In this document: positions 1 to 7,355 of the stretch, in pieces
Layout of the letters: the number at the start of each line of letters is the position of its first letter
How positions within the stretch are numbered: the first letter of the stretch is position 1
Assembly (NCBI GenBank): GCA_002436185.1
Contig: DJKX01000030.1
Coordinates: 1 to 20,532, forward strand
Length of the DNA stretch: 20,532 nucleotides
DNA from: Fidelibacterota bacterium UBA6531
Lineage (GTDB): Bacteria; Fidelibacterota; Marinisomatia; Marinisomatales; TCS55
Reading direction: 5' to 3'
The notes under the pieces: generated by a model
The model's input: the letters and a program-made list of their open reading frames with translations, nothing else
The model's database searches: none
What the model was told of the DNA's origin: nothing
Program-made: the position numbers and the translations under genes

Positions 1-190
1 AGATATTGAACAATGTCTGGTTATGGGGGCGCATGGTGCCCGATCATTGATTGTATTTGTGATACAAGGGGACAAATAGTTGCTGCACACCAGAGATCTC
101 ACATGATATCAGGCTGGTGATGAGATCGTAGACTTACTATTATTGATTTATTTTTCACAAATACACCACATGTTATAAATCTAAACCACC
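1..190. other. Non-coding left flank with small inverted repeats
   Basis: No gene is supported here. Three small dyads are visible. At 27-41 GGGCGC and GTGCCC flank ATG, a 6-bp hairpin with one G-U pair on the plus strand and no T-tract. At 51-67 TTGTAT and ATACAA flank 5 nt. At 95-127 GATCTCA and TGAGATC flank 19 nt. None has the layout of a rho-independent terminator for the minus-strand cassette, so the end of that transcript is unclear. An ATG at 34 on the minus strand is open to the window edge for 11 codons, which is too short to call. Confidence 0.5.
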
Positions 191-283
191 TCAAGAATTT
201 TTCAATCTCATTGGCATAAGTTCCATTCCGCATTTGTCACATTTTCTCGGCTTATCACTTCGTACATAACTATGGATTAACAT
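191..283 (-). CDS. 30-aa small ORF with half of a heavy-metal-binding motif (possible remnant)
   Basis: This 30-codon ORF begins with ATG 11 nt after the stop of the HMA lipoprotein gene. It contains RSDKPRKCDKCGMELMP, which closely follows the second half of the heavy-metal-binding domain found in CusB adaptors and some copper ATPases (family pattern CPMHPEV..DKPGKCPKCGMELVP). The first half is degraded: SPM, then L-I, then H-S-Y appears where CPMHPE would be, and the SP codons lie just upstream of the ATG. No Shine-Dalgarno motif precedes it. It may be a small periplasmic or cytosolic metal-binding peptide, or the remains of a longer domain broken by frameshift. The CxxCGM half is intact, which favours a real metal-site origin. 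Expression is uncertain. Confidence 0.4.
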   Translation of the reverse strand: MLIHSYVRSDKPRKCDKCGMELMPMRLKNS

Positions 284-294
284 GGGAGAGTCGA

Positions 295-624
295 TTAATG
301 ACCACCGCCGACCTTGCAGCAACCGGGCAATGCATCGTAAGCCGCAGCATCCGCCTTCGTATTATTGGCATTATAACCCAAAGCAGCAATAGTATTTTCG
401 ATAGCAGAGAGGTCAACTATACCGGCTTTGAATTCAACGTGGCCCACTTTTGTTTTGGGATCCACGTCAAAGGCAACAATGCCGTCCAGGGCCTTTACGC
501 CTTTTTTAATAGTATTTTCGCACATACCGCACTGCATGGTAGCTAAAGCAATATCCGCCTTCATAGTGTCACCACCGCAGGCGATCAAACCAATAATGGC
601 CAGTGTTATGAGTATTTGTTTCAT
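295..624 (-). CDS. HMA-domain lipoprotein (MerP/CopZ-like metal carrier)
   Basis: A 109-aa lipoprotein: residues 1-15 are a signal peptide ending in the lipobox LIAC, with Cys16 the predicted lipidated residue. Residues 24-85 match a heavy-metal-associated (HMA) fold with the metal site MQCGMC (Cys32, Cys35). The tail carries an extra CysCys (102-103) and a terminal His109, possibly a second weak metal site. Known HMA proteins bind Cu(I), Hg(II) or similar ions and pass them to pumps. Here the protein would be anchored in a membrane facing the periplasm. The gene starts 15 nt after the pump gene, with an AAAGGA ribosome-binding site at 632-637 and a 7-nt spacer, so it is very likely cotranscribed. 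Inferred role: periplasmic metal donor or buffer for the RND pump. The metal cannot be fixed from sequence. Confidence 0.88.
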   Translation of the reverse strand: MKQILITLAIIGLIACGGDTMKADIALATMQCGMCENTIKKGVKALDGIVAFDVDPKTKVGHVEFKAGIVDLSAIENTIAALGYNANNTKADAAAYDALPGCCKVGGGH

Positions 625-639
625 GATTGATTCCTTTCT

Positions 640-3600
640 TTATTTTATGTTTTTTTCTTTAACAATTGAATAAATGATTGGGACAACAAAGGTCGTAAGA
701 ATGGCAAACACCATTCCTCCGAATGAGGGAATGGCCATAGGCACCATGACATCTGCTCCTCTTCCGGTGGACATGAGAACGGGAATTAATGCCAAAATAG
801 TCGTAGCCGCCGTCATCATGGCCGGGCGAATTCTCCGTGTCCCGGCGGAAACAACCGCTTCCCGAATTTTTTCGATTGTATCCGGTTTTCGCTTCTCAAA
901 ACTTTGATCTAAATAGGTGCTGATAATGACGCCGTTGTCACTTGCAATTCCGAACAACGCCAAAAATCCAACCCAAACGGCAACACTCAAATTCACCGGA
1001 TGCATTTGAAATAAATCCCGAAGGTTTTCTCCGAAAATACCGAAATTTAAAAACCAGTCCTGACCGTAAAGCCAGAGCATTATAAAACCGCCGGACCACG
1101 CCACAAATATTCCGCTAAACACAATCAATGTGGTAGAAACTTTTTTGAATTGAAAATAGAGAATCAGAAAAATAATCACGAGCGCCAGGGGTAGCACAAC
1201 AGCTAATTTTTTGGAGGCTCTAATTTGGTTTTCGTATGAACCAGCAAAGGTAAAACTTACTCCGGCAGGAACGTTCAACGTGTTGTCTTCTATAAGCTGA
1301 TTCAAATAAGTTTGGGCTTCTTCCACCACGTCCACTTCCGCCCATTCGGATAACTTATCAAATAACACATATCCAATGAGGAATGTATCTTCACTCTTAA
1401 TCACCTGTGGTCCCCGGACATAATTAATTGTGGATAACTGTCCCAATGGAATTTGTACTCCACCCTGCCCAGGAATCAGGATTCTATCCAACGATTCCAT
1501 ATCGCTTCGATAGTCTCGTAAATAGCGCACCCGAACGGGATACCGTTCCCGTCCTTCCACTGTCGTAGTAATAGGCATTCCTCCTATAGCTACCTCGATA
1601 GCATGCTGAACTTTCTGCAATGGAATGCCATAACGGGCGATAGCTCTCCGGTCAATGTCAATTTCTAAATAGGGTTTTCCCACAATTCTGTCGGCAAAAA
1701 CCATTTCACTTTTCACACCGGGTACATTTTTCAAATGCGCTTCAAGTTCCAGTCCAAATTTTTCGATGGTAGGTAAATCAGGACCTTTTACTTTGATTCC
1801 CATGGGTGCCCGCATTCCGCTTTGGAGCATGACCAGTCTTGCAGAAATGGGTTGGAGTTTCGGCGCCGACGTGGTTCCCGGAATTTGTGCAACCTTCACC
1901 AATTCATCCCAAATATCATCAGCAGACTTTATGTGATCTCGCCATTGTCGAATAGGATTACCCTGTTTATCAACACCGTATTCAGGTTTATAAGAAATGA
2001 TCGTTTCTACCATACTCAAGGGTGCCGGATCAAGAGGTGAATCTACACGACCGATCTTCCCAACGACCAATTCCACTTCTGGAACAGAATACAATGCCTT
2101 ATCCAATGTTTGAAGAACATCAATGGATTCTTCCATTCCGGCATGGGGCATGGTGGTAGGCATATAAAGAAATGATCCTTCGTCTAACGGAGGCATGAAT
2201 TCTTTTCCAAGCCCGGGGAAAGCATGTTTTACGGCAACATAGGGTCGGGATGATTTCACAAATTTCGGCATCCAACCCGTGAATGTATCAAGCCCCAACC
2301 AAACCACTAATCCGAAAACCGTAACCACAGCAGGCAATGATAGTGCCTGTCTTTTATGACCAAGAGACCAGCGAAGAATATTGGGATAAACTTTTGTAAA
2401 TCCTGTGACAGCTCCCATAATGATGGCGATCAATAAACCTGCAAAAAGCAAATTCAAGAAAAATCCCTTTTCCAATCCCAAGGGCGACCATGTGGATGAC
2501 AAAATAATCGCCACCAGCGCAACGACAATTCCATTTCCCAACCACGGAAAACGCTTAAAAATGGCAATGTCAAACCCAAACTGTTTTTCTTTTTTTCCAA
2601 GTAAATGATGCGCCACTGTGGGCAATATCATGAGCGCTATAATGACGGATGCTATGAGTGCAAATGTTTTGGTATAAGCAAGTGGTTTGAACAGTTTACC
2701 TTCTGCCCCGATCATGGTAAAGACCGGCAGAAAACTGATGACAGTTGTAGAAACTGCAGTCAACACAGCACCACCAACTTCAGATACAGCATTGAAGATC
2801 ACTTTCTTCGATCTTTCCTTTGTTTTGGCAAGATGTTTCAAAATATTCTCTGTCACAACGATTCCCATATCCACGATGGTACCAATTGCAATAGCTATCC
2901 CTGACAGTGCCACTATATTCGCATCTACCTTGAATAACTTCATTCCGATGAACACAACGAGTACAGTCAAGGGAAGCATTCCGGAAATAAGCATAGACGT
3001 TCGGAAATGCATGACCATGATCAAGATCACAATAATGGTGATAAGAATTTCATCCCGTAATGCGTGATTCAATGTGTCCAATGTTTCGTAAATAAGACCC
3101 GTCCGATCATAAAATGGAATAATCGTTACCTGACTTACCGTATCATCAGCTAACGTTTTCTTTGGTAAACCCGGTGCTATTTCGCGAATTTTCTCTTTAA
3201 CGCTCTTGATGGTAGACAATGGATTTTCACCGTATCGCGCAACCACTACACCGCCTACAGCTTCAGCTCCTTCCTTATCCATCACACCTCGACGTAATGC
3301 AGGACCTAGCGTAACGTGGGCAATGTCTTTGATATAGATGGGTACATTTTCCCGTGTTTTTACAACGGTATATTCAATATCGTCCAAGGATTTGATAAAA
3401 CCCAAGCCCCGCACCATATATTCCACACGATTCACTTCAATGGTTCTGGCACCCACATCCAAATTGGATTGACGAACCGCATTAAATACTTCATTCAACT
3501 GAACTCCGTGTTCCCGCATGGCCATAGGGTCCACATCAATTTGATATTCTTTCTGAAAGCCACCGATGGATGCCACTTCTGATACACCTTCTGCTGATTG

Positions 3601-4158
3601 TAAAGCGTAGCGAACAGTCCAATCTTGAATGCTGCGAAGCTCTTCTAAATCCCAGCCGCCCGTCGGATTGCCATCCTTATCCCGACCTTCTAACGTGTAC
3701 CAAAACACCTGTCCCAATGCCGTGGCATCAGGTCCCAACGACGGTGAAACTCCGTTCGGGACCGTCCCCGATGGAAGTGAATTTAGTTTTTCAAGAATTC
3801 GTGACCGCGACCAGTAGAAATCCACCTTTTCATTGAATATTACATAAATAGTGGAAAAACCGAACATGGAATAGGACCGAATGGTTTTCACATCCGGAAT
3901 TCCCAATAAGGAAGTCGTTAACGGATAGGTAATTTGATCTTCAATATCTTGTGGGCTTCTGCCAGACCACTTTGTAAAAACAATCTGTTGATTTTCACCA
4001 ATATCCGGTATGGCATCCACCGGTACAGGATCTCTCGGAAGATCTCCCAAATTCCAATCGAACGGTGCCACCATTAACCCCCACATTATGGAAGCAATGA
4101 GAAGAATATAGACGACTAATTTATTGTCGAGAAAATATCGTATAATTTTATCTAACAT
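640..4158 (-). CDS. cusA: CusA/CzcA-family heavy-metal efflux RND pump
   Basis: A 1172-aa inner-membrane RND transporter of the heavy-metal efflux (HME) class, which uses proton flux to expel metal through the tripartite channel. Seen: a first membrane helix at about 14-31, porter motifs such as GVSPSLGPDATALGQVFWY near 136-154, a helix cluster from about 370 to 520, and GTIVDMG with the conserved proton-relay Asp430. A second porter half includes EGSFLYMPTTMP (Met666) and ARLVML (Met778), followed by C-terminal helices at about 985-1165. Methionines at the YMP and VML positions resemble Cu(I)/Ag(I) pumps of the CusA/SilA type. It is longer than E. coli CusA (about 1050 aa) because of two extra hydrophobic segments at about 543-586 and other insertions. 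The adaptor gene lies 28 nt upstream and the HMA lipoprotein 15 nt downstream. Family is certain; metal choice is inferred. Confidence 0.96.
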   Translation of the reverse strand: MLDKIIRYFLDNKLVVYILLIASIMWGLMVAPFDWNLGDLPRDPVPVDAIPDIGENQQIVFTKWSGRSPQDIEDQITYPLTTSLLGIPDVKTIRSYSMFGFSTIYVIFNEKVDFYWSRSRILEKLNSLPSGTVPNGVSPSLGPDATALGQVFWYTLEGRDKDGNPTGGWDLEELRSIQDWTVRYALQSAEGVSEVASIGGFQKEYQIDVDPMAMREHGVQLNEVFNAVRQSNLDVGARTIEVNRVEYMVRGLGFIKSLDDIEYTVVKTRENVPIYIKDIAHVTLGPALRRGVMDKEGAEAVGGVVVARYGENPLSTIKSVKEKIREIAPGLPKKTLADDTVSQVTIIPFYDRTGLIYETLDTLNHALRDEILITIIVILIMVMHFRTSMLISGMLPLTVLVVFIGMKLFKVDANIVALSGIAIAIGTIVDMGIVVTENILKHLAKTKERSKKVIFNAVSEVGGAVLTAVSTTVISFLPVFTMIGAEGKLFKPLAYTKTFALIASVIIALMILPTVAHHLLGKKEKQFGFDIAIFKRFPWLGNGIVVALVAIILSSTWSPLGLEKGFFLNLLFAGLLIAIIMGAVTGFTKVYPNILRWSLGHKRQALSLPAVVTVFGLVVWLGLDTFTGWMPKFVKSSRPYVAVKHAFPGLGKEFMPPLDEGSFLYMPTTMPHAGMEESIDVLQTLDKALYSVPEVELVVGKIGRVDSPLDPAPLSMVETIISYKPEYGVDKQGNPIRQWRDHIKSADDIWDELVKVAQIPGTTSAPKLQPISARLVMLQSGMRAPMGIKVKGPDLPTIEKFGLELEAHLKNVPGVKSEMVFADRIVGKPYLEIDIDRRAIARYGIPLQKVQHAIEVAIGGMPITTTVEGRERYPVRVRYLRDYRSDMESLDRILIPGQGGVQIPLGQLSTINYVRGPQVIKSEDTFLIGYVLFDKLSEWAEVDVVEEAQTYLNQLIEDNTLNVPAGVSFTFAGSYENQIRASKKLAVVLPLALVIIFLILYFQFKKVSTTLIVFSGIFVAWSGGFIMLWLYGQDWFLNFGIFGENLRDLFQMHPVNLSVAVWVGFLALFGIASDNGVIISTYLDQSFEKRKPDTIEKIREAVVSAGTRRIRPAMMTAATTILALIPVLMSTGRGADVMVPMAIPSFGGMVFAILTTFVVPIIYSIVKEKNIK

Positions 4159-4186
4159 GTTAATATCAATGCTGGTGGTTCATGGA

Positions 4187-5602
4187 TTAATTCTTATCTA
4201 TTTTTGCGTTAGGATTCATCATGCTGGACTTGGCTGCGATCTGCATAGCGCTGTCGATCTTAAAATTGCCTTTCACCACCACACGTTCACCTTCATGCAG
4301 TCCACTGCGAACAACATAGTATTCACCAGCACGGTGACCTAAAACGATCTCGCGACCCTCAAATGTTTCATCACTTTTTTGAATATAAACAATGGCTCTC
4401 TTCCCTGTTTTCAGAACAGCGTTCACAGGAACAAGTAATGGATCTCCACCATCACCATGATGTACAAATCCTAGAGATTCAGCTGATTCCAACTTCATTC
4501 CACAGATCGAACACATTCCTTGATGATCTTGCACTTCTTCAGGATGCATGGGGCACACCCACTTCCCCGCCAAGGCCTGTCCCAATGCTTGACCATGAGC
4601 ATCTATTTTTGCATTTACAGTTCCGCTTGTGAACATACCTGGTTTTAACATTCCGGCAGAATTATCTACATTGAGACGTACCTGTACCGTTCGTGTTTTT
4701 TCATCCACTATTGGATCAATGAAAGCCACGGTCCCGGAAAATTCATGTCCCGGAAGAGCTGCGGTCGTAAAAGTAACATTTTGGCCATACTGTATCATGG
4801 CCACTTCAGTTTCATATACATCCAGCTTCACCCAAACCTTTTCTAGTCCGACCACATCGAAAAGTTTAGATCCTATTTTTACATAATTTCCTTCCACAGC
4901 GCTTTTTGCGATCACCACGCCAGAGATCGGACTGTAGATCGTTACCCTGTCGGAAGGAGTTCTCCTTTTTTCAATTTCTGCAATTTGCACATTGGTTAAA
5001 CCGAGTAATTGTAATTTTTGTCTAGCTGAAGTTGAAATAAGACTTAATGATGGATCTGTACCCATCATTTTGACAGACTGTAAAAATTCCTCTTGAGCTG
5101 AATATAATTCCGGACTGTATAATTCTACTAAATGGTCACCTTTTTGTACAGATATTCCGGTAAAATCCACAAATAATCTTTCAATGCGTCCAGGGACCCA
5201 AGCCGTTATGGATTTGATACTCGTTTCATCATAATCCACTTTTCCAGATATCTGAATTTCTGCAAATGCTTCACCATGTTGAACTGCTATTGTCTCAACA
5301 CCAGCAAGAGCTTGCGCCTCTTTAGATAAGGATAATTCATTTCTATTAATGGATGAACTGCTCTTTTTTGCTACTGGGATCAGATCCATAAAGCAAATGG
5401 GGCATTGTACGGGTTCAGGTAAATGTACACTTGGGTGCATTGAGCAGGTCCATGCTTCAACTTCTTCAGTAACATTATTATGTTTATTACTACCTTCAGA
5501 ATCACCAGGTAATCCGATCCAAAGTCCAATGAAGAAAGCGACCGCCACAATAACCCAAGCGATACTGTGTATTTCTTTTAATTTTTCTAAAATATTGTTC
5601 AT
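4187..5602 (-). CDS. cusB: CusB-like periplasmic adaptor with two heavy-metal-binding motifs
   Basis: A 471-aa membrane-fusion protein that would bridge the RND pump and the TolC-like channel. Residues 13-31 form an N-terminal membrane anchor. A heavy-metal-binding motif follows at about 51-77 (WTCSMHP then CPICFM, with Phe in place of the usual Gly). The adaptor core runs from about 112 to 335: beta-barrel, lipoyl and hairpin parts, including the VTIYSPISGVV lipoyl half. A second, better-conserved motif sits at 348-371 (WVCPMHPEE then CSICGM), before the membrane-proximal domain that ends the protein. The ATG lies 3 nt after the tolC-like stop, and its AGGAG ribosome-binding site (5611-5615, 8-nt spacer) is made from the final Glu-Glu-Gly-Glu codons of that gene. 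This implies translational coupling. Such Cys/Met/His motifs bind Cu or Ag in related proteins. Confidence 0.95.
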   Translation of the reverse strand: MNNILEKLKEIHSIAWVIVAVAFFIGLWIGLPGDSEGSNKHNNVTEEVEAWTCSMHPSVHLPEPVQCPICFMDLIPVAKKSSSSINRNELSLSKEAQALAGVETIAVQHGEAFAEIQISGKVDYDETSIKSITAWVPGRIERLFVDFTGISVQKGDHLVELYSPELYSAQEEFLQSVKMMGTDPSLSLISTSARQKLQLLGLTNVQIAEIEKRRTPSDRVTIYSPISGVVIAKSAVEGNYVKIGSKLFDVVGLEKVWVKLDVYETEVAMIQYGQNVTFTTAALPGHEFSGTVAFIDPIVDEKTRTVQVRLNVDNSAGMLKPGMFTSGTVNAKIDAHGQALGQALAGKWVCPMHPEEVQDHQGMCSICGMKLESAESLGFVHHGDGGDPLLVPVNAVLKTGKRAIVYIQKSDETFEGREIVLGHRAGEYYVVRSGLHEGERVVVKGNFKIDSAMQIAAKSSMMNPNAKIDKN

Positions 5603-5605
5603 GAA

Positions 5606-6850
5606 TTATTCTCCTTCTTCTAATCCCAAATAAGATTCCAGAAGCGCTTTTTGTTGTAAATAATTGACGACTGCACTTTCATATTCAAGTTTGAATTGAA
5701 GGAGTCGTCTTTGGGCATCAATCAGTGTGATCAGATCAGCTTTATCACTAATATATGCTTTTTCCGATGCTCCTAATGATTCCATACTTTTGGGGATCAT
5801 TTCATTTCCATATAGATCAATTTTTCTTTTGGCATCGTCCATTTTATACAATACACTTTCTACATCTACATATATGCTATTCTGTTTACTGACCAGTTGA
5901 CTTTCAGCAGCAGTTTTTCTGTAACGTGCAGCAGAAACGTGTTTAGCATTTTTGCCAAACCAAATAGGCAACTCCAATGACACTTTGAAGACCAGTGGAT
6001 CTTTACCACTATCAGTTACTGGAGCTCCACTCATTTCTTTTTCACCAGTTCCGATATAATCTAACCCAATTCCAACATCGGGTAAGTAATTCAATTTTGC
6101 TCTTTTTAACAGATCTTCTCTGGATGATACAGAATATTCTGATGCAAGTAATGTGTGATTATGTTTTTGGATCTTTTGCAATAATGATCCTCTAGACTCA
6201 TCCATCCATTCTACAACTAAGGTATCAGGGATCTCTACATTTTCCAAAGTATTATCATTCAATACAGCTCTGAAAGATTGTAAAAATGGTTGTTTTCTTG
6301 CCTTCAACGATTCCAGGACATTCTGCAATTTCATCAATTCGATCTGTGTATTAATAACATCGGGATGACCGGCCTGAGCCGTTTTATATTTAATCTGAAT
6401 GACCTTTTCCCAGTTTTCTAGCAGTTGAACATTTTGGCGTGTAATATCAATTGCTTGTTCCAAGTAATAAATATCGTAATAGAGCGATTTAATTTTTGCA
6501 CTGACATTGGCTCGTATTTGAAGATATGATTCTTTCAATGCTTCAGCTTGTGCGGATCGAGCACGACTAACACTACTCAACTTCCCAAACATGGGGAATT
6601 TCTGCATAATACCGATCTTGAATTCCTGTGGACCTACAGCTGTTTCCACATTTTCCAGAAAATACCCAGCACTTATGGATGGATTCGGCAATTTTTTTAC
6701 TACAGAAACATCTTCCATTGCACCCTGCCATTGGTCATAGGCCTCTTGCACATCGGCGTTATTATTTTGACCATAATCAATATATTGGTCTAATCGTTGT
6801 TGGCTGTAGACATTTAATGCTGACAGCGCTATCATAAATAAAATTTTCAT
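5606..6850 (-). CDS. TolC-family outer-membrane efflux channel (CusC/CzcC-like)
   Basis: A 414-aa outer-membrane factor that would give the pump its exit duct. A short signal peptide (about 1-17) is followed by long alpha-helical, coiled-coil-rich stretches in two repeats, the layout of TolC/CusC proteins. Typical helix-turn features include KLPNPSISAGY near 54-64 and SLELPIWFGKNAKHV in the second repeat, where the family shows LPLF..G..... The length is normal for the family. It begins the CBA gene order ahead of the adaptor and pump. No good Shine-Dalgarno lies at the usual distance: an AGGAG (6872-6876) is 21 nt upstream. A TGA two codons upstream in frame rules out a longer start. The 106-nt gap ahead of it carries several repeats that may be regulatory. 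Confidence 0.93.
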   Translation of the reverse strand: MKILFMIALSALNVYSQQRLDQYIDYGQNNNADVQEAYDQWQGAMEDVSVVKKLPNPSISAGYFLENVETAVGPQEFKIGIMQKFPMFGKLSSVSRARSAQAEALKESYLQIRANVSAKIKSLYYDIYYLEQAIDITRQNVQLLENWEKVIQIKYKTAQAGHPDVINTQIELMKLQNVLESLKARKQPFLQSFRAVLNDNTLENVEIPDTLVVEWMDESRGSLLQKIQKHNHTLLASEYSVSSREDLLKRAKLNYLPDVGIGLDYIGTGEKEMSGAPVTDSGKDPLVFKVSLELPIWFGKNAKHVSAARYRKTAAESQLVSKQNSIYVDVESVLYKMDDAKRKIDLYGNEMIPKSMESLGASEKAYISDKADLITLIDAQRRLLQFKLEYESAVVNYLQQKALLESYLGLEEGE

Positions 6851-6876
6851 GTTTCAATGATGTATTCATCACTCCT

Positions 6877-6886
6877 GTTAATTAAC
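6877..6886. repeat. 10-bp perfect palindrome upstream of the tolC-like gene
   Basis: GTTAATTAAC is its own reverse complement and lies 26 nt ahead of the outer-membrane channel start. It could be half of an operator or a chance AT-rich palindrome. It is noted because two other repeat structures share the same 106-nt gap. Confidence 0.35.
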
Positions 6887-6892
6887 AAAAAC

Positions 6893-6926
6893 CGGATCTC
6901 GCCTGAACGTACGGATCCCTGAAACG
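6893..6926. repeat. Imperfect tandem repeat upstream of the tolC-like gene
   Basis: Two copies stand side by side: CGGATCTCGCCTGAACG (6893-6909) and CGGATCCCTGAAACG (6912-6926). They share CGGATC, CCTGA and ACG in order and differ by a 3-nt and a 1-nt insertion. Tandem sites of this size near a promoter often bind a regulator. No regulator gene is present in the window, so the link to metal control is inference only. Confidence 0.35.
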
Positions 6927-6939
6927 AACTAAGTTCGTT
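6923..6939 (-). promoter_or_regulatory. Hairpin after the Cys-rich gene: weak terminator, attenuator or operator
   Basis: AACGAAC and GTTCGTT form a perfect 7-bp inverted repeat around a 3-nt loop, 17 nt past the stop of the small Cys-rich gene. On the minus strand it is followed by TCAGGG rather than a T-tract, so full termination is unlikely. It may protect the transcript end, attenuate read-through into the efflux genes, or serve as a protein-binding dyad. Confidence 0.4.
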
Positions 6940-6956
6940 AATAATTAAAATAGTGT

Positions 6957-7313
6957 CTAAATACGGAGGGGAGTCAGAAAGGATATCGGTGGTGAAACCG
7001 ATGGATTTTGGAATTTTTGTGTGTGTTTATATCCAAAATCATAAACAATGATTGAATTATCTGCAAGTTCATTCACAGATGAATCTACTGTTTGGTTGGT
7101 CTGTGCCTTTGGTCCTGAAATAAGCAGTATGATTAGTGATTGGTCACAGGATGTAATTTCCATAGGACATTCTGTTTTTACCATTTCTACACAGCAGCTT
7201 TTTTCAACTTTTTCACAGCAGGGCATATCGCAGTCTTCTGACGAAAACAGAGGCGCAGCCAGTGAAACTGCCATGAAAGCTATCAAACCGATTGATATGA
7301 ATTTTTTTGTCAT
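6957..7313 (-). CDS. Small secreted Cys-rich protein of the metal cassette
   Basis: A 118-aa protein if started at the ATG at 7313. The open frame extends to a TTG at 7334, but the ATG gives a clean signal peptide (MTKKFISIGLIAFMAVSLAA), so it is preferred. After cleavage comes a cluster of seven cysteines in about 34 residues (DCDMPCCEKVEKSCC, then EC and SC) with interspersed Met, Asp and Glu. A second hydrophobic stretch (SLIILLISG) and a Pro-rich C-terminus (SVSPPISFLTPLRI) follow. The overall form recalls small exported CC/PP-type proteins found beside copper efflux genes in Bacteroidota (for example the HYC_CC_PP family), but the HYC motif is not present, so I do not assign it. Inferred role: periplasmic metal binding or sensing. 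No Shine-Dalgarno is visible. Confidence 0.72.
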   Translation of the reverse strand: MTKKFISIGLIAFMAVSLAAPLFSSEDCDMPCCEKVEKSCCVEMVKTECPMEITSCDQSLIILLISGPKAQTNQTVDSSVNELADNSIIVYDFGYKHTQKFQNPSVSPPISFLTPLRI

Positions 7314-7320
7314 ACGCGTT

Positions 7321-7350
7321 ATTTTACTGGACAATAAGTATAAGTTCCAA
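7321..7350 (-). promoter_or_regulatory. Candidate promoter for the Cys-rich/efflux cassette
   Basis: On the minus strand TTGGAA (7350-7345) and TAAAAT (7326-7321) stand 18 nt apart, a plausible sigma70-like -35/-10 pair. The -10 ends 7 nt before the preferred ATG at 7313, so any transcript would have almost no leader. The -35 lies in the centre of the 16-bp dyad at 7340-7355. The match is moderate and the composition is AT-rich, so chance is possible. Confidence 0.35.
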
Positions 7351-7355
7351 CTTAT
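7340..7355. promoter_or_regulatory. 16-bp dyad (ATAAGTT-CC-AACTTAT), candidate operator
   Basis: Perfect 7-bp arms with a 2-nt centre overlap both the stop codon of the hydrolase gene (7352-7354) and a possible -35 box for the metal cassette. There is no T-tract after it on either strand, so it does not look like a terminator. Its size and placement fit a dimeric repressor site. No regulator is encoded in the window, so this remains a guess. Confidence 0.4.

Noticed and set aside
1..34. Minus-strand ATG at 34 open to the left edge (MRPHNQTLFNI)
   Set aside because: Only 11 codons are visible, there is no ribosome-binding site, and no family match. It may be the start of a gene outside the window, but this cannot be judged.
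13..120. Plus-strand 35-codon ORF with two Trp and three Cys
   Set aside because: There is no ribosome-binding site or promoter, and it lies against the direction of all other genes.
4166..4183. Five-residue ORF (MNHQH) between the adaptor and pump genes on the minus strand
   Set aside because: It is His-rich and fits the theme, but five codons can arise by chance and no ribosome-binding site precedes it.
6783..6869. Short ORF starting at 6869 that overlaps the tolC-like start, with AGGAG upstream
   Set aside because: The AGGAG lies only 2 nt from that ATG, the frame overlaps the signal peptide of a confident gene, and the peptide has no recognisable features.
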